Positions 1-8,627 of a stretch of DNA of 64,000 nt are shown here, one piece after another. The stretch is from Muribaculaceae bacterium (lineage in GTDB: Bacteria; Bacteroidota; Bacteroidia; Bacteroidales; Muribaculaceae), in contig JAFRRT010000033.1 of the NCBI GenBank assembly GCA_017427945.1, forward strand, positions 124,001 through 188,000, given 5' to 3'. The notes under the pieces are model-generated. The model did no database searches. It was not told where the DNA came from and saw only the letters and a program-made list of their open reading frames with translations. Position 1 is the stretch's first letter; the number at the start of each line of letters is the position of its first letter. Both the position numbers and the translations under genes were made by a program.

Positions 1-1
1 A

Positions 2-724
2 CCCGACGGCAGTCTGCTCACCACGTGGGACCAGGCTCCCAGCACTTTGCTCGATGTGGGTGGTACCATGCCCAATGCCAATGGTTACATCATCGCCGAT
101 GCCGCAGGACGTGGCACCTGGGTCATGGAGTACCGCAGCAAGAACCAGAACCTGCCGGCCAACCCGTCACTCATCTTTGTGGACAATGACGGCAATATCG
201 TGTTCAATAGCGGACGCGACCTGTCATCGCTCAATGGTTCGCTCATTTCGGCATTCGCCATCAACAATGAGAACAACATGATGGTCATCAACGACGGTGA
301 CGGCGTGCTGCAGTTCTATGACATCACATGGAACGGCAATACTCCCGCGTTGAACTCTAACGGCACCACTTATATTGCTGATGCCCGTACCAACGTCAAC
401 GCCATTTATCAGATGGCATTTGACTGGGGCGGCAACCTCGTTTGCTCTGGTAGCAACATCGGTATCTACTCCATCCCGACCAATGACAACCAGAGCACCA
501 CTCCCGCTAAGGCTGCGTTGACCGTCACAAAGGGAACCAGCTTTATCGTGGGCGATGTGAACTGCGACCAACGCCTCAGCATTGCCGATGTGACTGCACT
601 CATCGACTATCTGCTGGGCAATGAGTCCGAGCCGTTCAACCCCGATGCTGCTGATGTGAACCACGACAACCACACCAGCATCGGCGACGTGACAGCACTC
701 ATTGATCTCCTGCTGGGCAACTGA
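2..724 (+). CDS. C-terminal part of a secreted protein ending in a type I dockerin-like pair (5' end outside the window)
   Basis: The reading frame is open to the left edge, so only the last 240 residues are visible. The last 60 residues hold two dockerin-type calcium-binding repeats, each starting with a D-V-N-x-D loop followed by the helix pattern xxDVTALIDxLLG (first near 545-620, second near 650-721). The part before them is rich in Gly, Asn and aromatic residues and reads like repeated short beta-strands, perhaps a propeller. Type I dockerins bind cohesins in clostridial cellulosomes, but in Bacteroidales such repeats occur on secreted proteins without known cohesin partners, and no cohesin is visible here. 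The function of the missing N-terminal part is unknown. Confidence 0.8.
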   Translation, partial: PDGSLLTTWDQAPSTLLDVGGTMPNANGYIIADAAGRGTWVMEYRSKNQNLPANPSLIFVDNDGNIVFNSGRDLSSLNGSLISAFAINNENNMMVINDGDGVLQFYDITWNGNTPALNSNGTTYIADARTNVNAIYQMAFDWGGNLVCSGSNIGIYSIPTNDNQSTTPAKAALTVTKGTSFIVGDVNCDQRLSIADVTALIDYLLGNESEPFNPDAADVNHDNHTSIGDVTALIDLLLGN

Positions 725-765
725 AAATCAGAGTAATATCAATCGATTATAAACTGAAATTGAAT

Positions 766-1674
766 ATGAAGAAATTATTTATAGCATTTTCGTTCATTGC
801 TGCATTGACAGTAAACGGTCAGATCATGAATGTGACCTCGATTGAGCGACTGAACGTGCCCAGCGAGAATGATAAAATCAATCAAGCGGTAGCCATCAGC
901 CCGCAAGGCGACTACCTGCTGCTCACGACCGACACGAAACAGGGACTGGCGAAATGGGACCTGAACACGGGACAGATGCAGACCATCACCAACGATGAGG
1001 GTACCGGCAGCAACGTGCGCATCAGCGCCGACGGCCAGCAGGTGGTTTACGGACAGGTGTCTTATAAGGACAAGTGCCGCCATGAGGCTGTGAAGTCAGT
1101 TGACCTTGCCAGCGGCAAAACACAGACTTTGGCCAAGCCTTCCCGTGAACTGCATGGTTTTGACGTGCAAGGCACTACGGCAGCGGTAATCACTGGAGGA
1201 CAACTCAAGGCGCATGCCCTCAAGGGCAAGGACAAGACGTTATCCAATCCTGTGCTGTCACACCATCACCTGAAACTGTATGTCACCATGAATGGCGAGG
1301 CCCGACTGTTAGCTCCCAACGGGACCGAAGAGCACTACATCTGGTCATCACTGTCTCCCAACGGCCAGCGCGTGCTCTACTACGTGAGCGGCAAGGGCAC
1401 CTTCGTGTGCGATATCGATGGCAGCCATGTCACCAGCATGGGCAACCTCACGGCTCCCAAGTGGTGGGATGACAACACCATCGTGGGCATGGACGAGATT
1501 GATGACGAGTACTCGATTATCGCATCAAGGATTGTAGCCCGCACCATTGGCGGTGAGCAACAGGTATTGACTGGTGACGATGTCATCGCCACCTATCCCC
1601 TGCCCTCGGGACAAGCCGGGAAAATCGCTTTTTCCACGCCCGACGGCAACATCTACATGATTACCATTGAGTAG
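766..1674 (+). CDS. Secreted beta-propeller-like protein (TolB/WD40-like repeats)
   Basis: A 302-residue protein that starts with a signal peptide (MKKLFIAFSFIAALTVNG, cleaved near residue 18). An in-frame TTG lies two codons upstream, but ATG at 766 gives the normal basic start of the signal. The mature part has repeated strands with motifs such as ISPQGDYLLLTTD, ISADGQQVVYGQ, LSPNGQRVLYYVSG and PDGNIYMITIE, which resemble TolB/PD40-like blades. Such proteins are periplasmic or surface scaffolds, and no catalytic motif is visible. It lies 41 bases after the dockerin protein gene, with no clear promoter between them, so the two may be cotranscribed. A terminator follows at 1699. Confidence 0.7.
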   Translation: MKKLFIAFSFIAALTVNGQIMNVTSIERLNVPSENDKINQAVAISPQGDYLLLTTDTKQGLAKWDLNTGQMQTITNDEGTGSNVRISADGQQVVYGQVSYKDKCRHEAVKSVDLASGKTQTLAKPSRELHGFDVQGTTAAVITGGQLKAHALKGKDKTLSNPVLSHHHLKLYVTMNGEARLLAPNGTEEHYIWSSLSPNGQRVLYYVSGKGTFVCDIDGSHVTSMGNLTAPKWWDDNTIVGMDEIDDEYSIIASRIVARTIGGEQQVLTGDDVIATYPLPSGQAGKIAFSTPDGNIYMITIE

Positions 1675-1698
1675 TTCCCGCCAGCAGCTCTGACACAA

Positions 1699-1738
1699 GA
1701 CACCCCGTCGAAGTTCAACATTCGGCGGGGAGTCTTTT
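1699..1738 (+). terminator. Intrinsic terminator after the propeller-like gene
   Basis: GACaCCCCGtCGAA pairs with TTCGgCGGGGaGTC across an 8-base loop and is followed by a short T run. It separates the first transcription unit from the repeat and promoter region of gldE. Confidence 0.7.
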
Positions 1739-1745
1739 ACTATAC

Positions 1746-1895
1746 CGAAGTTAGGCTGCGCCTCAACAAAAACAAAAAAACTTGTTTTTGCCTTCGGCTT
1801 GCACTATCGCTGACGGCTGTCGAAGATAGGCTGCGCCTCAACAAAAACAAAAAAAATTTGGTTTTGTGTTCGGCTTGCACTATCTTTGCCGCATT
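1746..1895 (+). repeat. Tandem repeat (two ~75 bp copies) carrying the gldE promoter
   Basis: Two copies begin with CGAAG(T/A)TAGGCTGCGCCTC at 1746 and 1821. Each holds CAAAAACAA with an inverted partner (TTGTTTTTG, altered in copy 2), then a TTCGGCTTGCACTATC tail. The downstream copy ends in an intact Bacteroidetes -7 box (TATCTTTG, 1881-1888). The upstream copy has TATCGCTG at the same place (1805-1812), which should be inactive. There is no plausible coding function. Confidence 0.8.
1881..1888 (+). promoter_or_regulatory. -7 box TATCTTTG for gldE
   Basis: Matches the TAnnTTTG consensus of the Bacteroidetes primary sigma factor. Transcription would start near 1892, so any start codon before about 1900 can be excluded for gldE. 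Confidence 0.75.
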
Positions 1896-1917
1896 ATTCA
1901 ACAAAACGAGTTTAATT

Positions 1918-3252
1918 TTGGATCCAGACCCTTTATCGTGCCTTTTATCGGCATTATGCTCAACGAGCTTACACCCACTTGTCACCTTCAATGCACCCAC
2001 ATCGGGCAGCATCATCGCCATCATAGTAGCCATCCTGGGACTTTTCCTGTCAGCCTTTAATTCAGGTAGTGAGATTGCCTATTTCTCATTGCGTCCCGAG
2101 GACATCGACAATATCGAGGACACCCATCGGCGTGAGCGAGTGAAACAGATGCTCGCCATGCCCGAAAAACTGCTTGCCACCATTCTGGTGGGTAATAATC
2201 TGGTTAACATCATGATAGCCATAGTGCTCAACTTTGCGATGAACCAGATTTTCGACATCAAGAGCACGGTCGTCAATTTCATTATTCAGACCGTTATCCT
2301 GACTTTCCTCATCCTGCTCTTTGGCGAAGTCATCCCCAAACTCTATGCCACCAACTTCAATACCAAGTTTGCCGCCATGGCATCGGCACCGCTCAAGTTT
2401 GCGATGAAGTTGTTCTCACCCTTCACTGCATTGCTGGTGCGCAGCACCAATCTGGTCAATAAAGTTGTCCCGGCGCAGACCGAGGAACTCTCTGTTGATG
2501 ACCTCACCCGTGCCCTGGAGGTAAGCGAGGTGAAAGACCCCGATGACAAGGAACTGCTCGAAGGCATCCTCTCCTTTGGCGACAAGACGGTGAGCGACAT
2601 CATGCGTCCCCGCGTCGATGTGGTGGACATCGATCAGGAAGATACCTTTGACGACGTTGTGCGCAAGGTAATTGATACAGGATACTCCCGCATGCCGGTC
2701 TATGAGGAGACGCCCGACAACATCAAGGGCATCCTCTATGCCAAGGACCTGCTGCCTTACATCGGCAACCGCGACAATACCTTCAAGTGGCAGACACTCA
2801 TGCGTCCCGCCTACTTCGTCCCTGAGACACGCATGCTTGATGACCTGCTCGAGGACTTCCGCATGAAGAAGATGCACATGGCGATTATCGTCGACGAGTA
2901 TGGCTGCACTCAGGGTATCGCCACTCTTGAGGATGTGCTTGAGGAAATCGTGGGCGACATCAACGACGAGTATGATACCGAGGAGAAGTTCTACAACCGC
3001 ATCAGCAAGGACACATGGATCTTTGACGGAAAAACGCTCCTGAGCGACTTTGCACGAGTCCTCGACATCGAAGAGGAGGAACTGGGCGAGCATGCCGAAG
3101 AGGCCGAGACCATCGCTGGCCTATTGCTCGACATCAAAGGCGAATTTCTTCAGGAGAAAGAGGTCATTGACCATGGTCGCCTGACCTTTACCGTTGTCAA
3201 GGTCATCAAGCACCGCATCGCCAAGGTCAAAGTCACCTTACACGAAAAGTAA
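1918..3252 (+). CDS. gldE: GldE-like CNNM/CBS-domain membrane protein (HlyC/CorC family)
   Basis: Encodes about 444 residues: an N-terminal CNNM (DUF21) transmembrane domain with four hydrophobic segments (SIIAIIVAILGLFLSAF; the stretch with NLVNIMIAIVLNFAM; the stretch ending FLILLFGEVIPKLYATN), two CBS domains (around VSDIMRPRVDVV and LMRPAYFVPETRML) and a CorC_HlyC C-terminal domain. GldE belongs to the gliding and type IX secretion literature, but its biochemical role is unsettled; the family is linked to divalent cation transport or sensing. I chose TTG at 1918 (product begins xDPDPLSCLL, as in relatives) because the frame upstream runs through the promoter. dtd follows after 78 bases. 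Confidence 0.85.
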   Translation: MDPDPLSCLLSALCSTSLHPLVTFNAPTSGSIIAIIVAILGLFLSAFNSGSEIAYFSLRPEDIDNIEDTHRRERVKQMLAMPEKLLATILVGNNLVNIMIAIVLNFAMNQIFDIKSTVVNFIIQTVILTFLILLFGEVIPKLYATNFNTKFAAMASAPLKFAMKLFSPFTALLVRSTNLVNKVVPAQTEELSVDDLTRALEVSEVKDPDDKELLEGILSFGDKTVSDIMRPRVDVVDIDQEDTFDDVVRKVIDTGYSRMPVYEETPDNIKGILYAKDLLPYIGNRDNTFKWQTLMRPAYFVPETRMLDDLLEDFRMKKMHMAIIVDEYGCTQGIATLEDVLEEIVGDINDEYDTEEKFYNRISKDTWIFDGKTLLSDFARVLDIEEEELGEHAEEAETIAGLLLDIKGEFLQEKEVIDHGRLTFTVVKVIKHRIAKVKVTLHEK

Positions 3253-3330
3253 CATCTACTTAAACGCCCATGTATCAATATCTTGAATGGGCAGGAGGGC
3301 ATTATAATCTAAACAATCATTAACTGACAG

Positions 3331-3783
3331 ATGAGAATCGTGATACAACGCGTGACCCAAGCTCAGGTCACCATCGACGGAGAAGTGCATGGCAAAATCG
3401 GCTCAGGGATGATGATCCTTGTGGGTGTGCGTGAAGGAGATACACTCGACGACATGCGATGGCTGGCGCAAAAGACCGTCAATCTGCGCATCTTTGACGA
3501 TGAGCAGGGTGTGATGAACCGCAGCATCATTGATGTTGGCGGTGAAGTGCTGGCAGTCAGCCAGTTCACCCTCAACGCATCGACCAAGAAAGGCAACCGT
3601 CCCTCCTATATCCATGCCGCAGGCCACGACCTGGCAGTGCCACTTTACGAGGCCTACTGCGACGAATTGGCCCAGTTGCTTGGCAAGCCGACGCAGCGCG
3701 GCGTGTTCGGTGCCGAGATGCAGGTGTCGCTGGTCAATGATGGCCCCGTGACCATCATCATCGACAGCCGCCTCAAGGAATAA
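3331..3783 (+). CDS. dtd: D-aminoacyl-tRNA deacylase
   Basis: A 150-residue protein of the usual DTD length. It cleaves D-amino acids from mischarged tRNA, and glycine from tRNA-Ala, as a cytoplasmic homodimer. The family signatures are present: an N-terminal MRIVIQRVTQAQVTIDG strand pair, the SQFTL motif near residue 77, and the C-terminal cross-subunit motif NDGPVTI near residue 138. It probably shares the gldE transcript. The start at 3331 is the only reasonable one, as the conserved N-terminal strand begins at once. Confidence 0.95.
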   Translation: MRIVIQRVTQAQVTIDGEVHGKIGSGMMILVGVREGDTLDDMRWLAQKTVNLRIFDDEQGVMNRSIIDVGGEVLAVSQFTLNASTKKGNRPSYIHAAGHDLAVPLYEAYCDELAQLLGKPTQRGVFGAEMQVSLVNDGPVTIIIDSRLKE

Positions 3784-3901
3784 TGTTTCATTTACACATT
3801 ATATTATTAAAAGAACCTACAGCCTCAAAAGCCGACTTGGGTAAATTCTCTATATATTTTCAAAAAACTGGGACAAAAACACTTGAAATAGAAAAAATGT
3901 G

Positions 3902-3909
3902 TATCTTTG
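3902..3909 (+). promoter_or_regulatory. -7 box TATCTTTG only 6 bases before a start codon
   Basis: A perfect TAnnTTTG box ending at 3909, with the ATG of the next gene at 3916. A start point about 4 bases downstream of the box would give a 5' leader of 0 to 4 bases. Confidence 0.7.
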
Positions 3910-3915
3910 CAGTGG

Positions 3916-5604
3916 ATGATTAAACGTTTTATACATAATTGGCTCATTTTTATGTTGGTAGCGGCCTGTTTTGCCGGCTGCTCTCATGCGCCCGAGCTTG
4001 ATGCCCGGCTGTGTGAAGCCGACTCGCTGCTCCACAACCAGCATGAACTGGCCTTGATGAAACTGAATGACATCCAGCCTGAGGCACTGACTTCAAAGGA
4101 CGACCAGATATACCACACCCTGCTGCAAATCCAGGCCCGATACAAGTGCTATGAGCCCATCGATGGCGACAGCACCAATATCGACAAGGTCATCAATTAT
4201 TACCGCAGCCACAAGGGTGCGGGCGACAAACTCACACGCGCCTACCTGATGAAAGGCGCCATCATGGAAGAGCTGGAGCTGCCCGACAGCGCGATGCATT
4301 ACTACAAACAGGCCGAATTTGCCGCCCAAGATGATCAATTTAACCTGGGCTACGCCAAGTTACGCATCGCCAAGCTGTACTCCAAGCACCATGCCTATGA
4401 CGGACGCGACATCGAAAAAATTGAGCAGGCCGTGGACTGTTTCAAGCAGAAAAACGATACCATCTATCAAATTATCAGCCTAAAAGAGCTCGGCTCGGCC
4501 TATCGTCCTACCAAAACCGACACTTCTATCGTCATCCTGCAAAAAGCCATTAGCCTTGCCGAGCAGGTCAAAGACACTGCCATGCTGCTGGCCTGCACCA
4601 ATGACCTGGCAGAGTCCTACTACAACAACAGCAAGTACAGGGGCCACAACGAGGATAAAGCCAAGGCTCTCAACCAGATAAAGACCATCAAGGCCCTGAA
4701 GACACCCGCCTTTAACGAGGAGAACTGCTACATCACCTTCGCCAAGGTTTATGCCCTGGTGGGGATGCCCGACTCGGCATTAAAATACATCAATCTCATT
4801 CAATTTGATGATATTGAACGGAATCCTGGCTATCTTGAAGCCAAAGCCGAGATTGCACACGCCCAGGGCGACCTGCAGGACGAATTGCAGCAACGCTACC
4901 AGCAGAAGAAGATATCGGACTCTTTAATGGCTGATGAAGAGAAACTTAACATCATGCACGTTGAAGATTCCTGCGAAAAAATGCACGATGAACAGCTCAT
5001 CAACGAGCGCAACAGGCACAACAATATGCTCGCCGCTATCGTTGGAGCTGTGATTATGTCCTTGATTATCTTTGCTTTATATTTCTACCGCAGGGCACAC
5101 CGCTATGATAATCTCGTGCTCGAGCTCAAGGATCAGTCACGCAACCAGATGACCGACCTCTCAGAGTTGCAGCACAGCATTAACGAGCTGAAAATCAATG
5201 ACGAAAGGCTCAAGATGTTTATCTCGTCCAACATGGGTATGATGCGTGAAATGATTGAGGCATGCTACCACGAGCCCAACAACCGCATTGCCGAGAACAT
5301 GAAACGCATCGTCAAGTTCCAGGACAGCAACAAGGACAACTGGGTAAAGCTGTACGACTACATCGACATGGAGCACAACAACATCATGACACGCACCCGC
5401 CAGAACTACCCCAACCTCGATGATAAGGACTTGTTATTGCTGGCGCTCACCACGATGGGCTTTTCCTATATCCAGACGGCCATCATCATGGGTTACTCCA
5501 ACGCCACCAGTGTGAGTGTACTCAAACAGAGGCTTGCCAAGAAAATGGGACTTGACTGCACCCTCAACGAGTACATCGAGAACAACGGAAACATGAAAAA
5601 TTGA
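3916..5604 (+). CDS. TPR-containing membrane lipoprotein with C-terminal HTH-like domain (Bacteroidetes regulator)
   Basis: A 562-residue protein. The N-terminus has a lipoprotein signal (KR-containing start, lipobox LVAACFAGC). It is followed by TPR-like helical repeats to about residue 370, one transmembrane helix (the stretch with VGAVIMSLIIFALYFYRR), a coiled-coil stretch, and a C-terminal helical region with LALTTMGFSYIQTAIIMGYS and SVSVLKQRLAKKMG, which looks like the LuxR-type helix-turn-helix of this family. These proteins are thought to sense something in the periplasm through the TPRs and act on transcription from the membrane; ligand and targets are unknown. ATG at 3916 is chosen over the TTG at 3907, which lies inside the -7 box. 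Confidence 0.75.
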   Translation: MIKRFIHNWLIFMLVAACFAGCSHAPELDARLCEADSLLHNQHELALMKLNDIQPEALTSKDDQIYHTLLQIQARYKCYEPIDGDSTNIDKVINYYRSHKGAGDKLTRAYLMKGAIMEELELPDSAMHYYKQAEFAAQDDQFNLGYAKLRIAKLYSKHHAYDGRDIEKIEQAVDCFKQKNDTIYQIISLKELGSAYRPTKTDTSIVILQKAISLAEQVKDTAMLLACTNDLAESYYNNSKYRGHNEDKAKALNQIKTIKALKTPAFNEENCYITFAKVYALVGMPDSALKYINLIQFDDIERNPGYLEAKAEIAHAQGDLQDELQQRYQQKKISDSLMADEEKLNIMHVEDSCEKMHDEQLINERNRHNNMLAAIVGAVIMSLIIFALYFYRRAHRYDNLVLELKDQSRNQMTDLSELQHSINELKINDERLKMFISSNMGMMREMIEACYHEPNNRIAENMKRIVKFQDSNKDNWVKLYDYIDMEHNNIMTRTRQNYPNLDDKDLLLLALTTMGFSYIQTAIIMGYSNATSVSVLKQRLAKKMGLDCTLNEYIENNGNMKN

Positions 5605-5750
5605 CCCCAGAGTGTCAAACACCCCCATTTTGGGGCCCAAAAACGAGGCGAAAAAAATTGTATTATAAAAAAAATACTAATTCGCTGAATATCAATAAAA
5701 TAAAATTGGCTTGTATTACGAAAAAATTTGGTCAGTTCAAAAATTGGCTG

Positions 5751-5758
5751 TAATTTTG
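5751..5758 (+). promoter_or_regulatory. -7 box TAATTTTG upstream of the DUF3244 gene
   Basis: The box is preceded by TTTG at 5727-5730 with a 20-base spacer, which is the expected -33/-7 geometry. It lies about 50 bases before the start codon. Confidence 0.7.
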
Positions 5759-5775
5759 CAACGTACAAAAGTAGC

Positions 5776-5783
5776 TATATTTG
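5776..5783 (+). promoter_or_regulatory. Second possible -7 box TATATTTG upstream of the DUF3244 gene
   Basis: A second consensus box 25 bases after the first; its best upstream TTG has a 17-base spacer. The gene may have two start sites, or this box may be accidental. Confidence 0.4.
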
Positions 5784-5804
5784 TAAAATCTAAACATAAC
5801 AACG

Positions 5805-6248
5805 ATGAAACGGCTTTTTATTATTTCAATCATATTATCCATCTGCGGCATTGTCGCGATGGCACAAGATCCGGTTTCAAGTCATCAATCAACAGGTCGT
5901 GACCGTTTAGACGTTTTTACCGATTTAAGGCAACCGACAGTGAACTATGATGACGGAAAGTTATTAATCAGCAATGGCAGTGGCCAATATCACGCTGTAA
6001 TCACGTCACTGACAACACAGTTTGTGGTAATTGACATGACCATTGACGGAGCCGAAGGTGAGATCGACATTGCATATCTGGAGGATGGAAAATACATGCT
6101 TGCCCTGACAGGCAATGCAGGTATCACCTACAGATGGTCGATCGACAAGGGAGGCATCATCCAGATTGATCCCTACGGTTTTGGCATTAGCCCGCTTAGC
6201 GGGACAACCAACCGGGACGGCATCTGGCATAGATTTTACGAATATTAA
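5805..6248 (+). CDS. Small secreted DUF3244-family protein
   Basis: A 147-residue protein with a signal peptide (MKRLFIISIILSICGIVAMA, cleavage before QDP). The mature protein has a short beta-rich region from about residue 50, with the strand patterns common in Bacteroides DUF3244 proteins (GSGQYHAVITS, FVVIDMTIDG, DGKYMLALTGNAGITYRWSI). These small periplasmic or surface proteins have an immunoglobulin-like fold and no known function. It is a single-gene unit between its own promoters and a strong terminator. The family call rests on pattern resemblance. Confidence 0.65.
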   Translation: MKRLFIISIILSICGIVAMAQDPVSSHQSTGRDRLDVFTDLRQPTVNYDDGKLLISNGSGQYHAVITSLTTQFVVIDMTIDGAEGEIDIAYLEDGKYMLALTGNAGITYRWSIDKGGIIQIDPYGFGISPLSGTTNRDGIWHRFYEY

Positions 6249-6330
6249 AAACAGAGAAATGTTTAGATTTTAAATAATTAGTAATCCTTAGATTTAAATC
6301 TGACGAAAACACACAATCATCATCCAAATA

Positions 6331-6366
6331 ACCACCTGTCATCGACCGATGACGGGTGGTTGTTTG
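6331..6366 (+). terminator. Strong intrinsic terminator
   Basis: ACCACCtGTCATCG and CGATGACgGGTGGT form a 14-base stem with a 2-base centre, followed by TGTTTGTT. It ends the DUF3244 unit. Confidence 0.85.
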
Positions 6367-6451
6367 TTGATAGCTACCCGCTAGCCCGCTTTATTATTTG
6401 TTTTTTGGCAAAATTTACATTCCTTGACACGACTATGTGAAAATAAATAGC

Positions 6452-6459
6452 TACTTTTG
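6452..6459 (+). promoter_or_regulatory. -7 box TACTTTTG for pdxJ
   Basis: TAnnTTTG consensus; the leader to the pdxJ start at 6540 would be about 75 bases. Confidence 0.65.
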
Positions 6460-6539
6460 CAACTTGTAGCGTGCCGACAGGCACTGGACAACAAGACAAC
6501 ATTATTACATCATCAAACACAACATAATAAGATATACAC

Positions 6540-7253
6540 ATGATTAATCTGAGTGTAAACGTCAATAAGATAGCCACACTGCGCAATGCCCGCGGCGGCA
6601 ATGTCCCCGATGTGCTGCAAGTGGCTATTGACTGTGAACACTTTGGTGCCAACGGCATCACCGTGCACCCCCGGCCCGACGAGCGGCACATTCGCCGCAG
6701 CGACGTGCTGGCGCTGCGTCCGTTGGTCCGCACCGAATTCAACATAGAGGGCTACCCCAGTGAGCAGTTCATGGAACTGGTGCTGTCGGTCCGCCCCACC
6801 CAGGTGACGCTGGTGCCTGACGCACCCGATGCGCTCACCTCATCGGCCGGATGGGACGTGCAAGCCAATATGGCATTCCTTACTGGCATCGTAGACCGCC
6901 TCAAGGAAGCGGGAATACGCACCAGCATCTTTGTGGGCACCGATATCGACAACATCCATGCCGCAGCCCAAACCGGGGCCGACCGTGTGGAACTCTACAC
7001 CGAGCCTTATGCCAAGGAATTTCCCATCGACCCTGAACGTGCCGTAGCACCCTTTACCGCAGCAGCCATTGCGGCCCACAGCGTGGGCCTGGGCCTGAAT
7101 GCCGGTCATGACCTGAGCCTGAAGAACCTCAGGTACTTCCAGCAGCACGTGCCGCACCTGTCGGAGGTGTCTATCGGCCATGCCCTCATCAGCGATGCCC
7201 TGTATATGGGGCTGGAGGCTACCATCAAGGCCTATCTCGATTGCTTGAAATAA
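6540..7253 (+). CDS. pdxJ: Pyridoxine 5'-phosphate synthase
   Basis: A 237-residue TIM-barrel enzyme that condenses 1-deoxyxylulose 5-phosphate with 3-amino-1-hydroxyacetone phosphate to give pyridoxine 5'-phosphate, the last ring-closing step of the DXP-dependent vitamin B6 pathway. Diagnostic stretches are [17 protein letters not shown] at the N-terminus, [31 protein letters not shown] and the C-terminal [15 protein letters not shown] and [12 protein letters not shown]. It heads the ExbB/ExbD/TonB gene cluster, an order also known from other Bacteroidales. Confidence 0.97.
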   Translation: MINLSVNVNKIATLRNARGGNVPDVLQVAIDCEHFGANGITVHPRPDERHIRRSDVLALRPLVRTEFNIEGYPSEQFMELVLSVRPTQVTLVPDAPDALTSSAGWDVQANMAFLTGIVDRLKEAGIRTSIFVGTDIDNIHAAAQTGADRVELYTEPYAKEFPIDPERAVAPFTAAAIAAHSVGLGLNAGHDLSLKNLRYFQQHVPHLSEVSIGHALISDALYMGLEATIKAYLDCLK

Positions 7254-7304
7254 AAACAGCATTTTCACGTTAATAATAGAAATAACCAAATAAACGAATT
7301 GAAT

Positions 7305-8105
7305 ATGTCAATCCTTAACATGATTCTTGCCCAAGTAACGCCTGCCGACGCAACGGTTCAGCAGGCTGCCGACACCCTGCAACAAGCAGCGGACAGTGCC
7401 GCACAACTCGTTAACGACAGCATTGCCGCCCTTGCTGCCGCCACAGCACCCGTAGCCGAGGCGGCCGAGCCTATTGTCAAGGAACTCTCGGCATGGGAAC
7501 TCATCAAAGCCGGTGGCTGGTGGATTATGATTCCATTGGCACTGCTAGCCATCGTGAGCATCTACATCTTCTTTGAGCGCCTGTTCGCCATCAACCAAGC
7601 GAACCGTCAGGACAGCTCCTTCATGGACCGCATCAAGGAATACATCCACCGCGGCGAGGTGGACCAGGCACTCAAGCTCTGCCAGGACACCAATACCCCC
7701 TACTCCCGCATGATTGAGAAGGGTGTTTCCCGCATCGGTCGTCCCATGAACGATGTGCTTGTTGCCATCGAGAACGTGGGCAACATGGAGGTCGCCAAGC
7801 TCGAGAAGGGATTTAACTGGCTCGCTACCACCGCTGCAGGAGCTCCGATGATCGGTTTCCTGGGTACCGTAATCGGTATGGTACAGGCCTTCTTCCAGCT
7901 CGCCAGTGCTGGCAACAACAGCAACGTGACCATCCTGGCCAGCGGCATCTATCAGGCCCTGGTGACCACCGTCGCCGGTCTTATTGTGGGTATCATTGCC
8001 CTGTTCGCCTACAACTTCCTCACCTCACGCGTCAACAAGGTGATGAGCAAGCTCGAAGGCAAGACGATGGAATTCATGGACCTGCTCAACGAGCCCGCCA
8101 AGTAA
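7305..8105 (+). CDS. exbB: MotA/TolQ/ExbB family proton channel
   Basis: A 266-residue inner-membrane protein that forms the proton channel energising TonB- or TolA-type transducers. Residues 1 to about 60 form an Ala/Gln-rich extension after a hydrophobic start. They are followed by a transmembrane helix (WWIMIPLALLAIVSIYIFFERL), a cytoplasmic segment with CQDTNTPYSRMIEKG, and two helices containing APMIGFLGTVIGMVQAFF and ASGIYQALVTTVAGLIVGI, the family core. ATG at 7305 is preferred over the TTG two codons earlier. It is followed after 24 bases by an ExbD gene and then by a TonB-like gene. Whether the unit serves TonB-dependent uptake or Tol-Pal cannot be told. Confidence 0.9.
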   Translation: MSILNMILAQVTPADATVQQAADTLQQAADSAAQLVNDSIAALAAATAPVAEAAEPIVKELSAWELIKAGGWWIMIPLALLAIVSIYIFFERLFAINQANRQDSSFMDRIKEYIHRGEVDQALKLCQDTNTPYSRMIEKGVSRIGRPMNDVLVAIENVGNMEVAKLEKGFNWLATTAAGAPMIGFLGTVIGMVQAFFQLASAGNNSNVTILASGIYQALVTTVAGLIVGIIALFAYNFLTSRVNKVMSKLEGKTMEFMDLLNEPAK

Positions 8106-8129
8106 CAACCCCATCACCCACAACGTTTT

Positions 8130-8615
8130 ATGGCACTCAAGAGACAACACAAGACACTGTCGATGTTCAGCATGGCATCGATGACCGACGTCATCTTCCT
8201 GCTGCTCATCTTCTTCTTGGTAACTTCGACTTTCGTCTTCCCCTCGGCACTCGAGGTAAACCTGCCCCAGAGCAGTGAGCAGACGGCCATCAAGCCCTCG
8301 ACGCGCATCTATGTGGACAAGAACCTCAACATGTATGCCACACAGACCACCGAGACCGGCGAGAGCGACCTCCTGCCCATCGCACCCGAGCAGCTCGAAG
8401 GCTTCATGCAGGCCCTTAAGGTAGCCAACCCCAACGAGTTTGTAGCCGTCTATGCCGACGAGGAAGTGAACTACGGCAAGATTGTCGAGATTCTCGACAA
8501 GGGCTCTAAGCAGGGCGTGAAAATCGTCCTCGCCACCAAGCCCAGCGAAGCCACCTTCGGACCCATTGCCAGCAGCGAGGAAGACGCCACCCAACCTGTT
8601 GCCACCAACATCTAA
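8130..8615 (+). CDS. exbD: ExbD/TolR family biopolymer transport protein
   Basis: A 161-residue protein with one N-terminal transmembrane helix containing the conserved proton-carrying Asp (MASMTDVIFLLLIFFLVTS, Asp near residue 18) and a periplasmic domain (LEVNLPQSSEQ, IYVDKNLN, VAVYADEEVNYGKIVEILD). It works with the upstream ExbB to pass proton-motive force to the TonB-like product of the next gene. Many Bacteroidetes ExbB operons carry two ExbD genes; here there is one. Confidence 0.92.
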   Translation: MALKRQHKTLSMFSMASMTDVIFLLLIFFLVTSTFVFPSALEVNLPQSSEQTAIKPSTRIYVDKNLNMYATQTTETGESDLLPIAPEQLEGFMQALKVANPNEFVAVYADEEVNYGKIVEILDKGSKQGVKIVLATKPSEATFGPIASSEEDATQPVATNI

Positions 8616-8627
8616 CACTTCACCACG

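Noticed and set aside
1740-2033. Minus-strand 97-residue frame with a repeated FLFLLRRSL pattern
   Set aside because: It reads through the promoter repeat and into gldE; the repeat in the peptide mirrors the DNA repeat.
3266-3292. GCCCAT/ATGGGC inverted repeat between gldE and dtd as a terminator
   Set aside because: Short arms, a 15-base loop and no T run; dtd has no promoter of its own, so read-through is expected.
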